Source: JBGCEZ01 sp045106735 (GTDB taxonomy: Bacteria; Planctomycetota; Phycisphaerae; Phycisphaerales; SM1A02). Taken from it: DNA of 64,000 nt. Made by a program: the position numbers and the translations under genes. Of this stretch, positions 30,175-38,753 are shown one piece after another. Under the pieces are notes generated by a model. That model did no database searches. It saw nothing but the letters and a program-made list of their open reading frames with translations, and was not told the origin of the DNA. The stretch lies in the NCBI GenBank assembly GCA_045106735.1, contig JBGCEZ010000058.1:183330-247329 (forward strand), in the 5' to 3' direction. Position 1 is the stretch's first letter. Every line of letters begins with the position of its first letter.

Positions 30175-30816
30175 TCAGCGCATGACCCAGAACGGCGGAA
30201 TGGTCAGCTCGAACGGATCGTCGCCGTAGGCCAGAGCCTCACCGCGGATGAGGTACTCGCGCACCATGGTCTTGCGGAGGATGAATTCCTGACCGGTCCG
30301 CGGGTGCCGAACCCGGGCCGTTTCGCCGCTGATGCCGCCGATGAAGAGCGTGAGTTCGTTCACCGAGAGATCGTCGGCCGGCCAGATGGCCAAGCCCTCC
30401 CGGGCGTTCTCGCGGCCCCGCAGAAGGTCGCCGATGATCTCCGACGGGAGCTCGAGCAAGTCGTTGCCGAGCATCTGTCGGGCGGCCTCACGGACACGAT
30501 TCGGGACATCACGCCCCGACTCGAGAATCTCGCCGGCGTCCGAATAGAGGACGAGGTCCGGCGCCCAGACGCGATCCTGCCCCGTCTGGTTCGTGATCTG
30601 GTAGGTGAAATACCAATAGCCATCGCCGTTGAGCGGATCAACGTAAAGCCGCATCGGGCCAGGCTCGAATTCCAACTCCCATTGCACCGGGAACGGCGAG
30701 GGCTTGGGCGGCGCGGCGTCGAGGGCGCGGCTGGTTCCAGAGAGAGCGACGACGGTGGCAACGAGGGCCAACGTCCAGGTCGCGAGGAACCGGCGGGTTC
30801 GCGTGAAGTGCAGCAT
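30175..30816 (-). CDS. secreted protein of unknown function
   Basis: 213 residues from the ATG at 30816 (AGGAG 6 bases upstream). The signal peptide (FLATWTLALVATVVALSG) ends near an Ala-rich cut site. The mature part (WYFTYQITNQTGQDRVWAPD and on) resembles small exported planctomycete proteins of beta-sandwich type. No catalytic motif. A TAGGAT about 25 bases upstream could be its -10. Divergent from the acetyltransferase gene. Confidence 0.72.
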   Translation of the reverse strand: MLHFTRTRRFLATWTLALVATVVALSGTSRALDAAPPKPSPFPVQWELEFEPGPMRLYVDPLNGDGYWYFTYQITNQTGQDRVWAPDLVLYSDAGEILESGRDVPNRVREAARQMLGNDLLELPSEIIGDLLRGRENAREGLAIWPADDLSVNELTLFIGGISGETARVRHPRTGQEFILRKTMVREYLIRGEALAYGDDPFELTIPPFWVMR

Positions 30817-30933
30817 CAAGGGCTCCTGACGGGTCGGGGCGGATATCCTACTGGACGACGAAGGGCAGGACAGCCCAGAGACGCGGGGAGTCCCCGCTTC
30901 CCGCTGGTCCCTTCGCAGGAAACCGGAGGAGAG

Positions 30934-31980
30934 TTGCCCCAGCCCCCACGGAGTTCGTCGTCCGAGGCCGCTTCGGCCGGGGATGGAAGGCCCTCAACGC
31001 CCCCCTCGCCGCCCGACCCCGCCACCAGCCCTGCTGCACCGCCGACCCCGGTGCTCGCAGCCGGCCATCGGTACGTCAGCGTGGATCAGGCATTGCTCTT
31101 GCCGGCCGTCGAACGGCTGGTCGGCACGCCCGGTGGCTCGTCCCGGGCCCAGGCCGAGCGTTTCCTCGGCTACGCCGTCGAGCAGAAAATTGATGTCCAG
31201 CGGATGTTCACGGAGGTCGACGGTCGGAATCGCCCGATTCGAACCGTGCTCCTGGTGCCGAATCCGGGCCGCACGGCCGTCGCATTCGCGGGACCGGCCC
31301 CGTCGCGGCTCAATATCCCCGCCCTCGGCGGACTGATTGAGCACGCCTGCCAACAACTGGATCCGGCGGACATCCATTTGGCCCAGGCCCTCCTCGAACC
31401 CGCCGACTCCGGACTCGGGTCGGCGTTTCGGTCCGGCGGGTTCACCGAACTGGCCCAGCTTGCCTATCTCGAACGCCCGCTCCCTCGAGGCCCGCTCTCC
31501 GTGCCCCCATGGCCGGACGATGTCCGCATCACCGGCTGGGAGCCGGAGCGACGAGCGGACGTGCTGCGGATCCTGAAGCAGTCATATGAAGGAACGCTCG
31601 ACTGCCCCGGCCTGCGCGGCCTCCGTGAGCTTGACGACATCCTCGAAGGGCACATGAAGGCGGGCGTTTTCGAGCCCGGACTTTGGCGAGTCCTGTACCT
31701 CGGGGATGAACCGGCCGGCGTCACCATGCTCAATACGGCTCCGGGATCGGCATCCATCGAGTTGGTCTATCTCGGCCTCGCACCTGTCGCGCGAGGGCGC
31801 GGATTCGGCGCGTCCATGCTGCGCGATGCCATCAACGGGCTCGTCGGCCGCACCGAGCATTCGATCACGCTCGCGGTCGACCTGCGCAATCATCCGGCAC
31901 TGTCGCTCTACCGCGGACTCGACTTCCGACGGAAGCTGAGACGGACCGCGTTCATCCGGTCGCTGCGCGCTTCGACCTGA
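30934..31980 (+). CDS. GNAT family N-acetyltransferase
   Basis: About 348 residues. The C-terminal half carries the GNAT fold: ELVYLGLAPVARGRGFGASM is the acetyl-CoA pyrophosphate-binding motif A, and HPALSLYRGLDFRR motif B. The N-terminal half may be a degenerate second GNAT domain. The first 35 residues are Ser/Pro-rich and doubtful. The start chosen is a TTG at 30934 preceded by GGAGGAGAG; a GTG near 31050 is an alternative. Substrate unknown. Confidence 0.75.
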   Translation: MPQPPRSSSSEAASAGDGRPSTPPSPPDPATSPAAPPTPVLAAGHRYVSVDQALLLPAVERLVGTPGGSSRAQAERFLGYAVEQKIDVQRMFTEVDGRNRPIRTVLLVPNPGRTAVAFAGPAPSRLNIPALGGLIEHACQQLDPADIHLAQALLEPADSGLGSAFRSGGFTELAQLAYLERPLPRGPLSVPPWPDDVRITGWEPERRADVLRILKQSYEGTLDCPGLRGLRELDDILEGHMKAGVFEPGLWRVLYLGDEPAGVTMLNTAPGSASIELVYLGLAPVARGRGFGASMLRDAINGLVGRTEHSITLAVDLRNHPALSLYRGLDFRRKLRRTAFIRSLRAST

Positions 31981-32083
31981 GCGTGCTTCGCGCGCTCGCG
32001 CCGCTTACCGAGACTGCCTGCACCCTGCAGCTTGTTCAGGCTTTTCTGAGCTTTTGACACGTTTCGCCACGGCCATCGGCACC

Positions 32084-32092
32084 TTGTCCACA
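32084..32092 (+). promoter_or_regulatory. DnaA box (TTGTCCACA)
   Basis: Eight of nine matches to TTATCCACA. A second box begins exactly 20 bases downstream on the same strand. Confidence 0.6.
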
Positions 32093-32103
32093 CCGCGTCC
32101 GGC

Positions 32104-32112
32104 TTATCCACC
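32104..32112 (+). promoter_or_regulatory. DnaA box (TTATCCACC)
   Basis: Eight of nine matches to TTATCCACA, in the same orientation as and 20 bases after the first box, so both lie on about the same helix face. Confidence 0.6.
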
Positions 32113-32191
32113 ACGCTTGGGCGCGACCGAGATGCGCCGAGTACGCGACACGAAAAAGTTCATTCGCCGTTGGGTCCCTTCATGCCGGGAC

Positions 32192-32215
32192 TTCCGGCAA
32201 TTCGACATGCCGGAA
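32192..32215. promoter_or_regulatory. perfect 8-base inverted repeat upstream of dnaA
   Basis: TTCCGGCA, an 8-base spacer, then TGCCGGAA. An extra ATGCCGG half-site lies at 32182. It sits just before the double TTGTCA and could be an operator or an origin element. Confidence 0.45.
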
Positions 32216-32230
32216 CGCCTTGTCAACCTC

Positions 32231-32258
32231 TTGTCAGTCGCGCGTGACGAGGTACCGT
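32231..32258 (+). promoter_or_regulatory. candidate dnaA promoter
   Basis: TTGTCA (32231-32236), 16 bases, then TACCGT (32253-32258). A second TTGTCA starts 11 bases earlier. If used, it would give a leader of about 600 bases before the dnaA start. Confidence 0.35.
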
Positions 32259-32867
32259 GATCGAACGCTCATGGAACGAGCGAATGACTTGAACACTCGA
32301 CACTGGACGTCGCACGCGGCGTTGGGGGAACGGACACGGAACGCACAGGGCCTCAGCCGCACGCAACGGTTTGCGACGGCGAGACCCGGCACCAACGGCA
32401 GCGAATCGGATCGCATTCCGAGGTTCATGACGAACCCGACGCGGACTTCCATCGCTTCAGCGGACACACCGGCCTGGATCGCCGCGACGGGATTGCCCAT
32501 CGCACCGAACTCCACGTCGAAACGCCGTTCCTCGTCCACGGTCGATCAGGTTCACGTCGCACGGTCATCGCGGGATGACCGAGAACGGACTCTTCCCAAC
32601 TTGAGTGCGGTGTCCTCCGTCGGACCTGCACCGTTCGCCTGGATCTCCGGCGAACGGTTCCGAACCGACGATGACCGCCGATGCCACCTGCGGCATCGCT
32701 CCCCGGTCCGTGCGGCTTGCGCGGCATGCACCGGTGAACGATTTCGACTCGGCGTCGTCGACGCATTGCTGAACCGGCTCGGGGCCTTGGCCCCGACTCG
32801 CCGGCGGGCGATCTCCTCGTCCGCCTCCTCCGACGCCCGACCGATCTTTGCAGGGGAGCCTCTTTCC

Positions 32868-34418
32868 GTGACCACCATGAACCACCCCATCTCGCCGATC
32901 GACGCCCTTGAGAACGAGCCGAACGCGGCCGCCGATCTCCGGCTTGCTTCGCCCTCTGACGACGGCCTTGCGGCGATCCATGACTTGTTTCGCGGCCGCA
33001 TCGGCAGCCAACGGTTCGAGCGGTGGATGCGTGGCACCGAACTGACGCTGACCGAGGACCGCCTCGTGGTGCAGGTCTCCAGCGCGTTCGGCAAGCGGAT
33101 GTTCGAGGACACGTGGGGCACGGACCTCGCTTCTGCCATCGCCACGGCCATCGGCCGGGACGTCGCCGTCGAGGTGCAGGTTGTCACCGCCCCGCTGAAG
33201 TCATCGGCGTCGGCCGACGCCTCCGAGGCGGCAGATGCCGCCGCCTTGCATGCCCCGGCCACCGCGGCCACCCCGGCCCGCGTCGCCATCCGCCCGAACC
33301 CGGCCGCCCGCGGCCCCCGCAAGGACGGCGGACTCCGCGATCTGGCGACGTTCGTCGTCGGTCCGTCCAATCGCCTGGCGTGGACCGCCGCGTCCCAGGC
33401 CGCCGACATCGATTCATTGGCCCCGGCTGGTCTGCTGTTCCTGCACGGCGAATGCGGCGTCGGCAAGACCCACCTGCTTCAGGGCGTTTGCCGGCAGTTC
33501 ACCCACGCGATGCGGAGTGCCGGGCAGCCCGCCCGTGTCCGCTACTGCACCGGCGAACAGTTCACCAACGAGTTCATCGCCTCGGTCCGCGACGGCCGCA
33601 TCGAGACCTTCCGCGAACGCGTCCGACGGCTTGACCTCCTGGCCATCGACGACATCCACTTCCTTGAGAACAAGGTGCGCACGCAGAATGAACTGCTGCA
33701 CACCCTCGACGCAATCGACCTTGTCGGCTCGCGGGTGGTGCTCGCGTCCGATGGCCACCCGACGCTTATTCGGCGTTGCGGCCGCGGACTGGTCAACCGC
33801 TTCCTTTCGGGCATGGTGATCGAAGTGGAACGTCCGGACCGCGAAACGCGGCGGGCCATTGCCCAGCGGCTGGCCGTCCGCCACGGTTTGGACTTCGGCC
33901 CGGCCGCGATCGAAGCCGTCGCCTCCCATTGCGTCGGCAGCGTCCGCGAGATCGAGGGAGCGGTGACCAAGGTCGCGGCGATGCACCGGCTCGAGGCCGG
34001 CGACGAAGCGGCCAGCCGCGAGATCGGCCTCTGCCTGGTTGAACGAGTGCTGAAGGACGCCGCGACCCGGCCCATGCGTCCGGTTCGGGTGACCGGATTG
34101 ATCGACGCCACCTGCCGGCGGCTGCAACTGGTTCGGTCGGACCTCGTCGGCGGCTCCCGTCGCGGGCATGCGTCCCTCGGCCGATCAATCGTCTCGTTCC
34201 TGGCCAAGGAAATGACGCCCTCGAGCTATCCGGAAATCGCCCGCGGACTGGGCCTTGCGTCCCACGCCTCGGTGCACCGGGCCGTCCAGACCGTTCGCGA
34301 CCGCCTCGGCCGCGACGACCAGGTGCGGGATCTCGACGGCAGCACGATCGAACTGCGAGAGCTGATCGACCAAGTGCGGCACGACGCCGGACAGGCGGCC
34401 ACGCGGAACGCTCGCTGA
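32868..34418 (+). CDS. dnaA: chromosomal replication initiator DnaA (divergent DNA-binding domain)
   Basis: 516 residues from a GTG at 32868 (GGGGAG 9 bases upstream). The domain I pattern FERWMRGTELTLTEDRLVV is recognisable. AAA+ domain: Walker A GECGVGKT (194-201), Walker B LLAIDDIHFLENK, box VII GLVNRF with the Arg finger. In domain IV the usual signature GGRDH(T/S)TV is replaced by GLASHASV, and the Arg expected earlier in the same helix region is Leu. The family call is secure from domain order. The changed DNA-contact residues suggest altered box recognition. No dnaN or gyrB neighbour. Confidence 0.9.
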   Translation: MTTMNHPISPIDALENEPNAAADLRLASPSDDGLAAIHDLFRGRIGSQRFERWMRGTELTLTEDRLVVQVSSAFGKRMFEDTWGTDLASAIATAIGRDVAVEVQVVTAPLKSSASADASEAADAAALHAPATAATPARVAIRPNPAARGPRKDGGLRDLATFVVGPSNRLAWTAASQAADIDSLAPAGLLFLHGECGVGKTHLLQGVCRQFTHAMRSAGQPARVRYCTGEQFTNEFIASVRDGRIETFRERVRRLDLLAIDDIHFLENKVRTQNELLHTLDAIDLVGSRVVLASDGHPTLIRRCGRGLVNRFLSGMVIEVERPDRETRRAIAQRLAVRHGLDFGPAAIEAVASHCVGSVREIEGAVTKVAAMHRLEAGDEAASREIGLCLVERVLKDAATRPMRPVRVTGLIDATCRRLQLVRSDLVGGSRRGHASLGRSIVSFLAKEMTPSSYPEIARGLGLASHASVHRAVQTVRDRLGRDDQVRDLDGSTIELRELIDQVRHDAGQAATRNAR

Positions 34419-34422
34419 GTCC

Positions 34423-34488
34423 GGCTCGGCCTCTGGACGCCGGACGCCGAACGCCGCGGACCGTCCAGCTCCCGCATCGAGCCGAGCC
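34423..34488 (+). terminator. nested stem-loop after dnaA
   Basis: GGCTCGGC (34423-34430) pairs with GCCGAGCC (34481-34488), and inside it CTGGACG (34433-34439) pairs with CGTCCAG (34462-34468). It starts 4 bases after the dnaA stop. No T-run. Confidence 0.45.
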
Positions 34489-34678
34489 GCGCAATGCGTG
34501 CGCGGATCGCCACGCCGGTCGCGCCCCGGCGGACAACGGCGATGCGGCGACCGTGACCCCCGACCCCGAGGCCAATTCCACGCCCTCCCGACGCTCGTCG
34601 CCCTTCGGACGGCTCGGCTCAGGATCCTCCTCCCCGAGCCGAATCGAAAGAGGGGCGACGAGCCCCTGCGGCCTCGCA

Positions 34679-34684
34679 TACACT
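34679..34684 (+). promoter_or_regulatory. candidate -10 element (TACACT) for the DegT aminotransferase
   Basis: GCATACACT, 97 bases upstream of the start at 34782. No clear -35; a 6-base-pair hairpin occupies that position. Confidence 0.4.
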
Positions 34685-34781
34685 CTTCGACCCGCTCCCG
34701 GGCGACCGGGCGTGTCCTGCGGGACTCCGAACGACCCCACGAAGGTTCGTTCGGCGCCGTCACCGACTCCGAGGGTCCTCC

Positions 34782-35951
34782 GTGTCAGACGCGATTCCCC
34801 TGAGCAAGCCCGATATCACCGACGCCGACGTTCGCGCGGTGACCGAGACCCTGCGGTCCGGTCGCCTGAGCATCGGCCCACGCCTCGAAGCTTTCGAGCG
34901 TGCGGTTGCCCGGCGAACCAACCGTGAACATGGCATCGGCGTGAGCAGCGGCACGGCCGGACTGCACCTCGCGCTGATGGCCCTGGGCATCGGTCCTGGC
35001 GACGAGGTCATTGTTCCCGCGTTCACGTTCGTTGCGCCGGCCAATGCGATTACGTTCGTCGGCGCCACGCCGGTGTTCGTCGATTGCGACCCGCGCACGC
35101 TGAACATGGACCTCGCCCAAGCGGAGTCCAAGATCACCGACCGGACGCGGGCGATCATCGGCGTGGAAGTGTTCGGCAATCCCGCCGGGATGCCCGAGCT
35201 GGCCGCCTTGTGCACCAAGTACGAACTGCCACTGATCGAAGATGCCTGCGAAGGCCTCGGCGGGACCTATCGCGACGACGTCATCGGCAACTTTGGTCGC
35301 GTCGCGATTTTCGGTTTCTACCCGAACAAGCAGATCACCACGGGCGAAGGCGGCATGATCGTCACCAATGACGATCGATTGGCCGATCTCTGCCGATCCC
35401 TGCGCAACCAGGGCCGCCCGATCGCCTCCTCGACGGGCCCCATCGCTCCGGGGCTCGGCTCGTGGCTGCAGCACGAACGCATCGGCTGGAACTACCGGCT
35501 CAACGAGATTTCCGCCGCCCTGGGCGTTTCGCAAATCGCCCGCCTCGATGCGCTGATCGAGTCGCGTCAACGGATCGCCGAACGCTACACCGCCCGGCTC
35601 CTCGGCCACAACGACTTGATCGTCCCGACCGTCGAACCCGACACCACGATGAGTTGGTTCGTGTACGTCGTGCGCCTCAGCGATGAATTCAGCTCCGATG
35701 ATCGACAAATGATCATCGATGGCCTGCGCCGGCACGACATTGGGGCCGGAGATTACTTCCCGCCGGTGCCGATGCTGCCGCCGTACCGCGAAGGTTGGGG
35801 TTACACCCCCGGCGACTTCCCGGTTTCCGAGTCGGTCGGCGATCGCACCATCGCCTTGCCCTTCTATCCGGGCATGAGCGATCGCGACATCGACCTGGTC
35901 TGCCAAACGCTCGAGTTGATGATCACCCGGGTGACGTTTGCCCGCGACTGA
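34782..35951 (+). CDS. DegT/DnrJ/EryC1/StrS family PLP aminotransferase
   Basis: 389 residues. Catalytic Lys183 lies in GFYPNKQITTGEGGM, Asp154 in IEDACEGLGG contacts the PLP ring, and SSGTAGLHLAL is the phosphate-binding N-terminus. Members transaminate keto-sugars or form sugar aminotransferases for surface glycans and antibiotics. The sugar is unknown; no nucleotide-sugar genes adjoin it. GTG start with GAGG 7 bases upstream. Confidence 0.9.
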   Translation: MSDAIPLSKPDITDADVRAVTETLRSGRLSIGPRLEAFERAVARRTNREHGIGVSSGTAGLHLALMALGIGPGDEVIVPAFTFVAPANAITFVGATPVFVDCDPRTLNMDLAQAESKITDRTRAIIGVEVFGNPAGMPELAALCTKYELPLIEDACEGLGGTYRDDVIGNFGRVAIFGFYPNKQITTGEGGMIVTNDDRLADLCRSLRNQGRPIASSTGPIAPGLGSWLQHERIGWNYRLNEISAALGVSQIARLDALIESRQRIAERYTARLLGHNDLIVPTVEPDTTMSWFVYVVRLSDEFSSDDRQMIIDGLRRHDIGAGDYFPPVPMLPPYREGWGYTPGDFPVSESVGDRTIALPFYPGMSDRDIDLVCQTLELMITRVTFARD

Positions 35952-36022
35952 CCCCACGGCGCCCGCCGAGGCCCCCCGCCCGTCGAGCGTCGCCACCATT
36001 GCCCCCGACGAGGACTTCGACC

Positions 36023-36247
36023 ATGGCCCGCATGATTCGCTGCGAAGGCGACGGCCCGATCCGCATCGATCCGCAGGACAAGCCGGTGTTCATTTGCAAC
36101 TGCGGCCTCACCCGAAACGCCCCGTTCTGCGACGGCGCCCACTCGGCGATCAAGCGCGAAGAGGCCGGCACGCTCTACGTCTACGACGACGAGCGACTTG
36201 AGGTCGTCCGCACCGAGGCGGATCCGAAGGCCGACGGCGGCGGCTGA
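36023..36247 (+). CDS. CDGSH iron-sulfur domain protein
   Basis: 74 residues. CNCGLTRNAPFCDGAH matches C-x-C-x2-(S/T)-x3-P-x-C-D-G-x2-H, which binds a [2Fe-2S] cluster through three Cys and one His. A single motif with a short N-terminal strand region is typical of bacterial type. Redox or cluster-transfer roles are known for the family, but nothing specific here. GAGGA lies about 9 bases upstream. Confidence 0.9.
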   Translation: MARMIRCEGDGPIRIDPQDKPVFICNCGLTRNAPFCDGAHSAIKREEAGTLYVYDDERLEVVRTEADPKADGGG

Positions 36248-36521
36248 GCGCCGCTGGCGGCAGTTGGCCGCCGCTGGCCGCAGTTGATGGCTACTCGCTC
36301 AGTTCGGCCGCCTGGATGCCCGACTGCCCGACGACCCGTCTGCCTGGCGACCTGGCTGCCCGGCGAACCGGCGAGCCTCGACGGATGCGAACGCGGTCAC
36401 ACTCCCGTTCGCCGCCGCGGTCATGCTGTACACGTGTGGCCGGTTCGTCCCCAGCTCGTCCTCGGTTTGGGGCCGCGACGCCGCCCCGACCACGACATGC
36501 CCCCTCGCCGCCGCACGTGCG

Positions 36522-36719
36522 TCAGCTCGGCGCGACGATGGTGCGCAGATGCCGGCCATATTCGATCGCGCGATCGACCACGTCTTCCGCGGTTTCCTGC
36601 ACGATCAATCGATCGCCGTTGAGCAATGTGATCATCGTGTCCGGATGCTCTTCGACGGTGCGAATGAGTTCCGCGTTGACCACAATGCGCGTGCCGTTGA
36701 GTCGCGTGACGAAGATCAT
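36522..36719 (-). CDS. flbD: FlbD-family flagellar protein
   Basis: 65 residues starting MIFVTRLNGTRIVVNAELIR; conserved LNG...NAELI and TMITLLNGDRLIVQE are the FlbD (pfam06289) pattern. GGAG lies 8 bases upstream of the ATG at 36719. It is found after flgE and before motA in many spirochaete, firmicute and planctomycete motility operons; its biochemical role is unclear. It is the last gene of the visible flagellar block. Confidence 0.88.
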   Translation of the reverse strand: MIFVTRLNGTRIVVNAELIRTVEEHPDTMITLLNGDRLIVQETAEDVVDRAIEYGRHLRTIVAPS

Positions 36720-36801
36720 GCTGCGCACTCCACCGCGGCTGCCGACCGGTCAACCAATCGCGTTGCCGATGGATGCACCGTTCGACTCGCTGACCGCTGC
36801 A

Positions 36802-36873
36802 GCGATCGATGCAGCAATCGATACGTCGATCGAAATGCCGATCGATCCTTCGATCGATACGCCGATCGATCAG
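36802..36873. repeat. tandem array, 12-base unit x 6, rich in GATC
   Basis: Six 12-base units around the core CGATCGAT, lying between flgE and flbD, starting 9 bases beyond the flgE stop codon. The units differ mainly in their last three bases. It is outside any gene I accept. Confidence 0.88.
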
Positions 36874-36882
36874 CCGCCCAGA

Positions 36883-38646
36883 TCATCGGCCAAGGACCAA
36901 CAGCTGATCGATCAGTTCGTCGGTCGTTTGAATGACCCGTGACGAGGCCGAGTAGCCCGTACTCGTCAGGATCATGTCGATGAATTCCTGCGACAGGTCC
37001 ACGTTCGACAGTTCGAGGGCTCCGCCCAACAGTCGCCCCGTTCCGAAGTTCAGCGGCTCGGTGATGATCGGATCGCCCGAGTTCGGACCGATGCCGAACA
37101 GGTTGTTGCCGATATCGACCAGGCCCTCGGGGTTGGAGAACTTGCCGATCGCGACCTGGCCGATGGTCCGGGTCAGGCCATTGGTGAACGCTCCCGTAAG
37201 CAAGCCGGTTTCGCCGATCGAGAACGTCGTCAACGTGCCGATCGCCGAACCATCCTGGAAGACGGCCGCGAGGTTCGAAGCGGTATCCGTCAGGGCGGTG
37301 ATCGCGTCGGACCCCGAGTCGAACTCGAGGTCGACGACCAACGGACTGACCGCACCATTGTCTCGCGAGAGTGTGACCGATTGGTTGGTCGCACTCACGA
37401 AGCGTCCGTTGGAGTCGAACTTCACCGTGCCGAGGCCGACGATGCGGTCGGACTCTGCGGTATCGGTGGACTCGGCGATGAACTGCCAGGTCGTGCCCTC
37501 GGTCTCCTGCGTGTCTTGCAGGACGTATGTCAGGTCCACGTTCAACGGCGTGCCGAGGGAGTCGAACGCGAAGAAGCTCGTTCGGACGCTCTCGCCGTCG
37601 GCCACGGCCGAGCGGTTGAAGAAGAACGGCGTCCCGATGCCGGCCCCATTGTTCGTCACGGTGAAGTCGCCGGATTCCAGGTCGAGGTCCTGCACCACAC
37701 CTTCGTTACCCTCGACCACGATCGCGCCGTTTTCCATGCGAATGCCGCCACCGAGATCCTGGCCGTCGATCTCCACCGACGAAAGGCCGAGCACCGAATC
37801 AAGCCACGTCAGCAGGTCATCCATGGTCTGACCGGTTTCGTCGATGCCGGCCACGGGCTCCGCAGCGGAGAACTGGAAGGTCTGCTCGCCAAGATCCTTG
37901 CCGCCCTTTTCCGCTCCGCGGATGGTGATCGCCGCGCCGGGCTCGCCGCCCTGGAACGCCAAGAACTGACCGCCCGATCCGTCGTCGATGTACAGCTGCA
38001 CACTGGGATCGGTCAAGTCGGTGGTCGGATCGGCCGGGTTGGTGAGGCCGACGTCGGTAAAGAACTGACGGGTCGTGTGGACCGAACCGGTCGTCGGCTT
38101 CGGCCCCGAAGCATTGAGGTTGCCGTTGAAGACAACGTTTCGGGTGGCTTCGGCCAGCGTCAACGTGCCCAGCGGAACGTTGAGCGGCTTGAGGTTGCCC
38201 CGCACCACGTTGAATTGACTGTCGACTTCATACCCCAACAACTGTTCACCGCTGATCGTGACCAAGTCGTTTCGTTCGTTGCGCTGGAAGCTACCGGCCC
38301 GCGTGTACAACTGCTGCCCCGCCCGTTCGGCGATGAAGAAGCCGTCGCCTTCGATGGCGATGTCGGTTGAGACGCCGGTGGTCGAGATCGAACCGTTGTT
38401 GAAGTTCCGCTGCGTGCCCGCGATCGACACACCGAGACCGACCTGGCCCGGGTTCGAGCCACCGGTGTTCTCGTTCGGCGCGGTGCCGAGACTGAACGTC
38501 CGGCTGAACGTTGGCGCGAAGATCATTCGGTTGCTTTTGAACGCGGTGGTGTTCACGTTCGCAATGTTGTTACCGATCGTATCCAACTTGCGAGCGTTGG
38601 CGTTCAGACCCGAAAGTCCGGTGAACAGGGAAGTCATTGAAGGCAT
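36883..38646 (-). CDS. flgE: flagellar hook protein FlgE
   Basis: 587 residues. The N-terminus LFTGLSGLNANARKLDTIGN and the C-terminus LSQEFIDMILTSTGYSASSR are the paired terminal coiled-coil motifs of rod/hook proteins. The long middle is the exposed hook domain. It is exported through the flagellar type III apparatus and polymerises into the hook. ATG 38646 used; an in-frame ATG three codons on is equally plausible. Confidence 0.95.
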   Translation of the reverse strand: MPSMTSLFTGLSGLNANARKLDTIGNNIANVNTTAFKSNRMIFAPTFSRTFSLGTAPNENTGGSNPGQVGLGVSIAGTQRNFNNGSISTTGVSTDIAIEGDGFFIAERAGQQLYTRAGSFQRNERNDLVTISGEQLLGYEVDSQFNVVRGNLKPLNVPLGTLTLAEATRNVVFNGNLNASGPKPTTGSVHTTRQFFTDVGLTNPADPTTDLTDPSVQLYIDDGSGGQFLAFQGGEPGAAITIRGAEKGGKDLGEQTFQFSAAEPVAGIDETGQTMDDLLTWLDSVLGLSSVEIDGQDLGGGIRMENGAIVVEGNEGVVQDLDLESGDFTVTNNGAGIGTPFFFNRSAVADGESVRTSFFAFDSLGTPLNVDLTYVLQDTQETEGTTWQFIAESTDTAESDRIVGLGTVKFDSNGRFVSATNQSVTLSRDNGAVSPLVVDLEFDSGSDAITALTDTASNLAAVFQDGSAIGTLTTFSIGETGLLTGAFTNGLTRTIGQVAIGKFSNPEGLVDIGNNLFGIGPNSGDPIITEPLNFGTGRLLGGALELSNVDLSQEFIDMILTSTGYSASSRVIQTTDELIDQLLVLGR

Positions 38647-38753
38647 GGCAGGGTCTCGTCCGTGAGAGATGAGTCAGCGGGTCAGCGGGCGTGGGCGTGG
38701 GCGGTCCGAGCGATCGCAAGGAAATCGCTCGTCGAGAGCGGGGTCGGGCGACG

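Larger units (their letters stand above)
31981..32867. other. long non-coding region upstream of dnaA, origin candidate
   Basis: 887 bases. The in-frame sequence before dnaA stays open but has no family-like content or ribosome site. It contains two near-consensus DnaA boxes, an 8-base dyad and a double TTGTCA with a possible -10, reported separately. The segment 32030-32160 looks less GC-rich than its surroundings by eye. Confidence 0.55.
34419..34781. other. spacer between dnaA and the DegT aminotransferase gene
   Basis: 363 bases with no convincing gene. It holds a nested stem at its left end and a TACACT element at 34679; a small AGGGGC-GACGA-GCCCCT hairpin lies just upstream of that element. 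Confidence 0.5.

Noticed and set aside
32220..32867. 216-codon open extension in front of dnaA
   Set aside because: No ribosome site or conserved content. The GTG at 32868 has a good Shine-Dalgarno and gives normal domain I.
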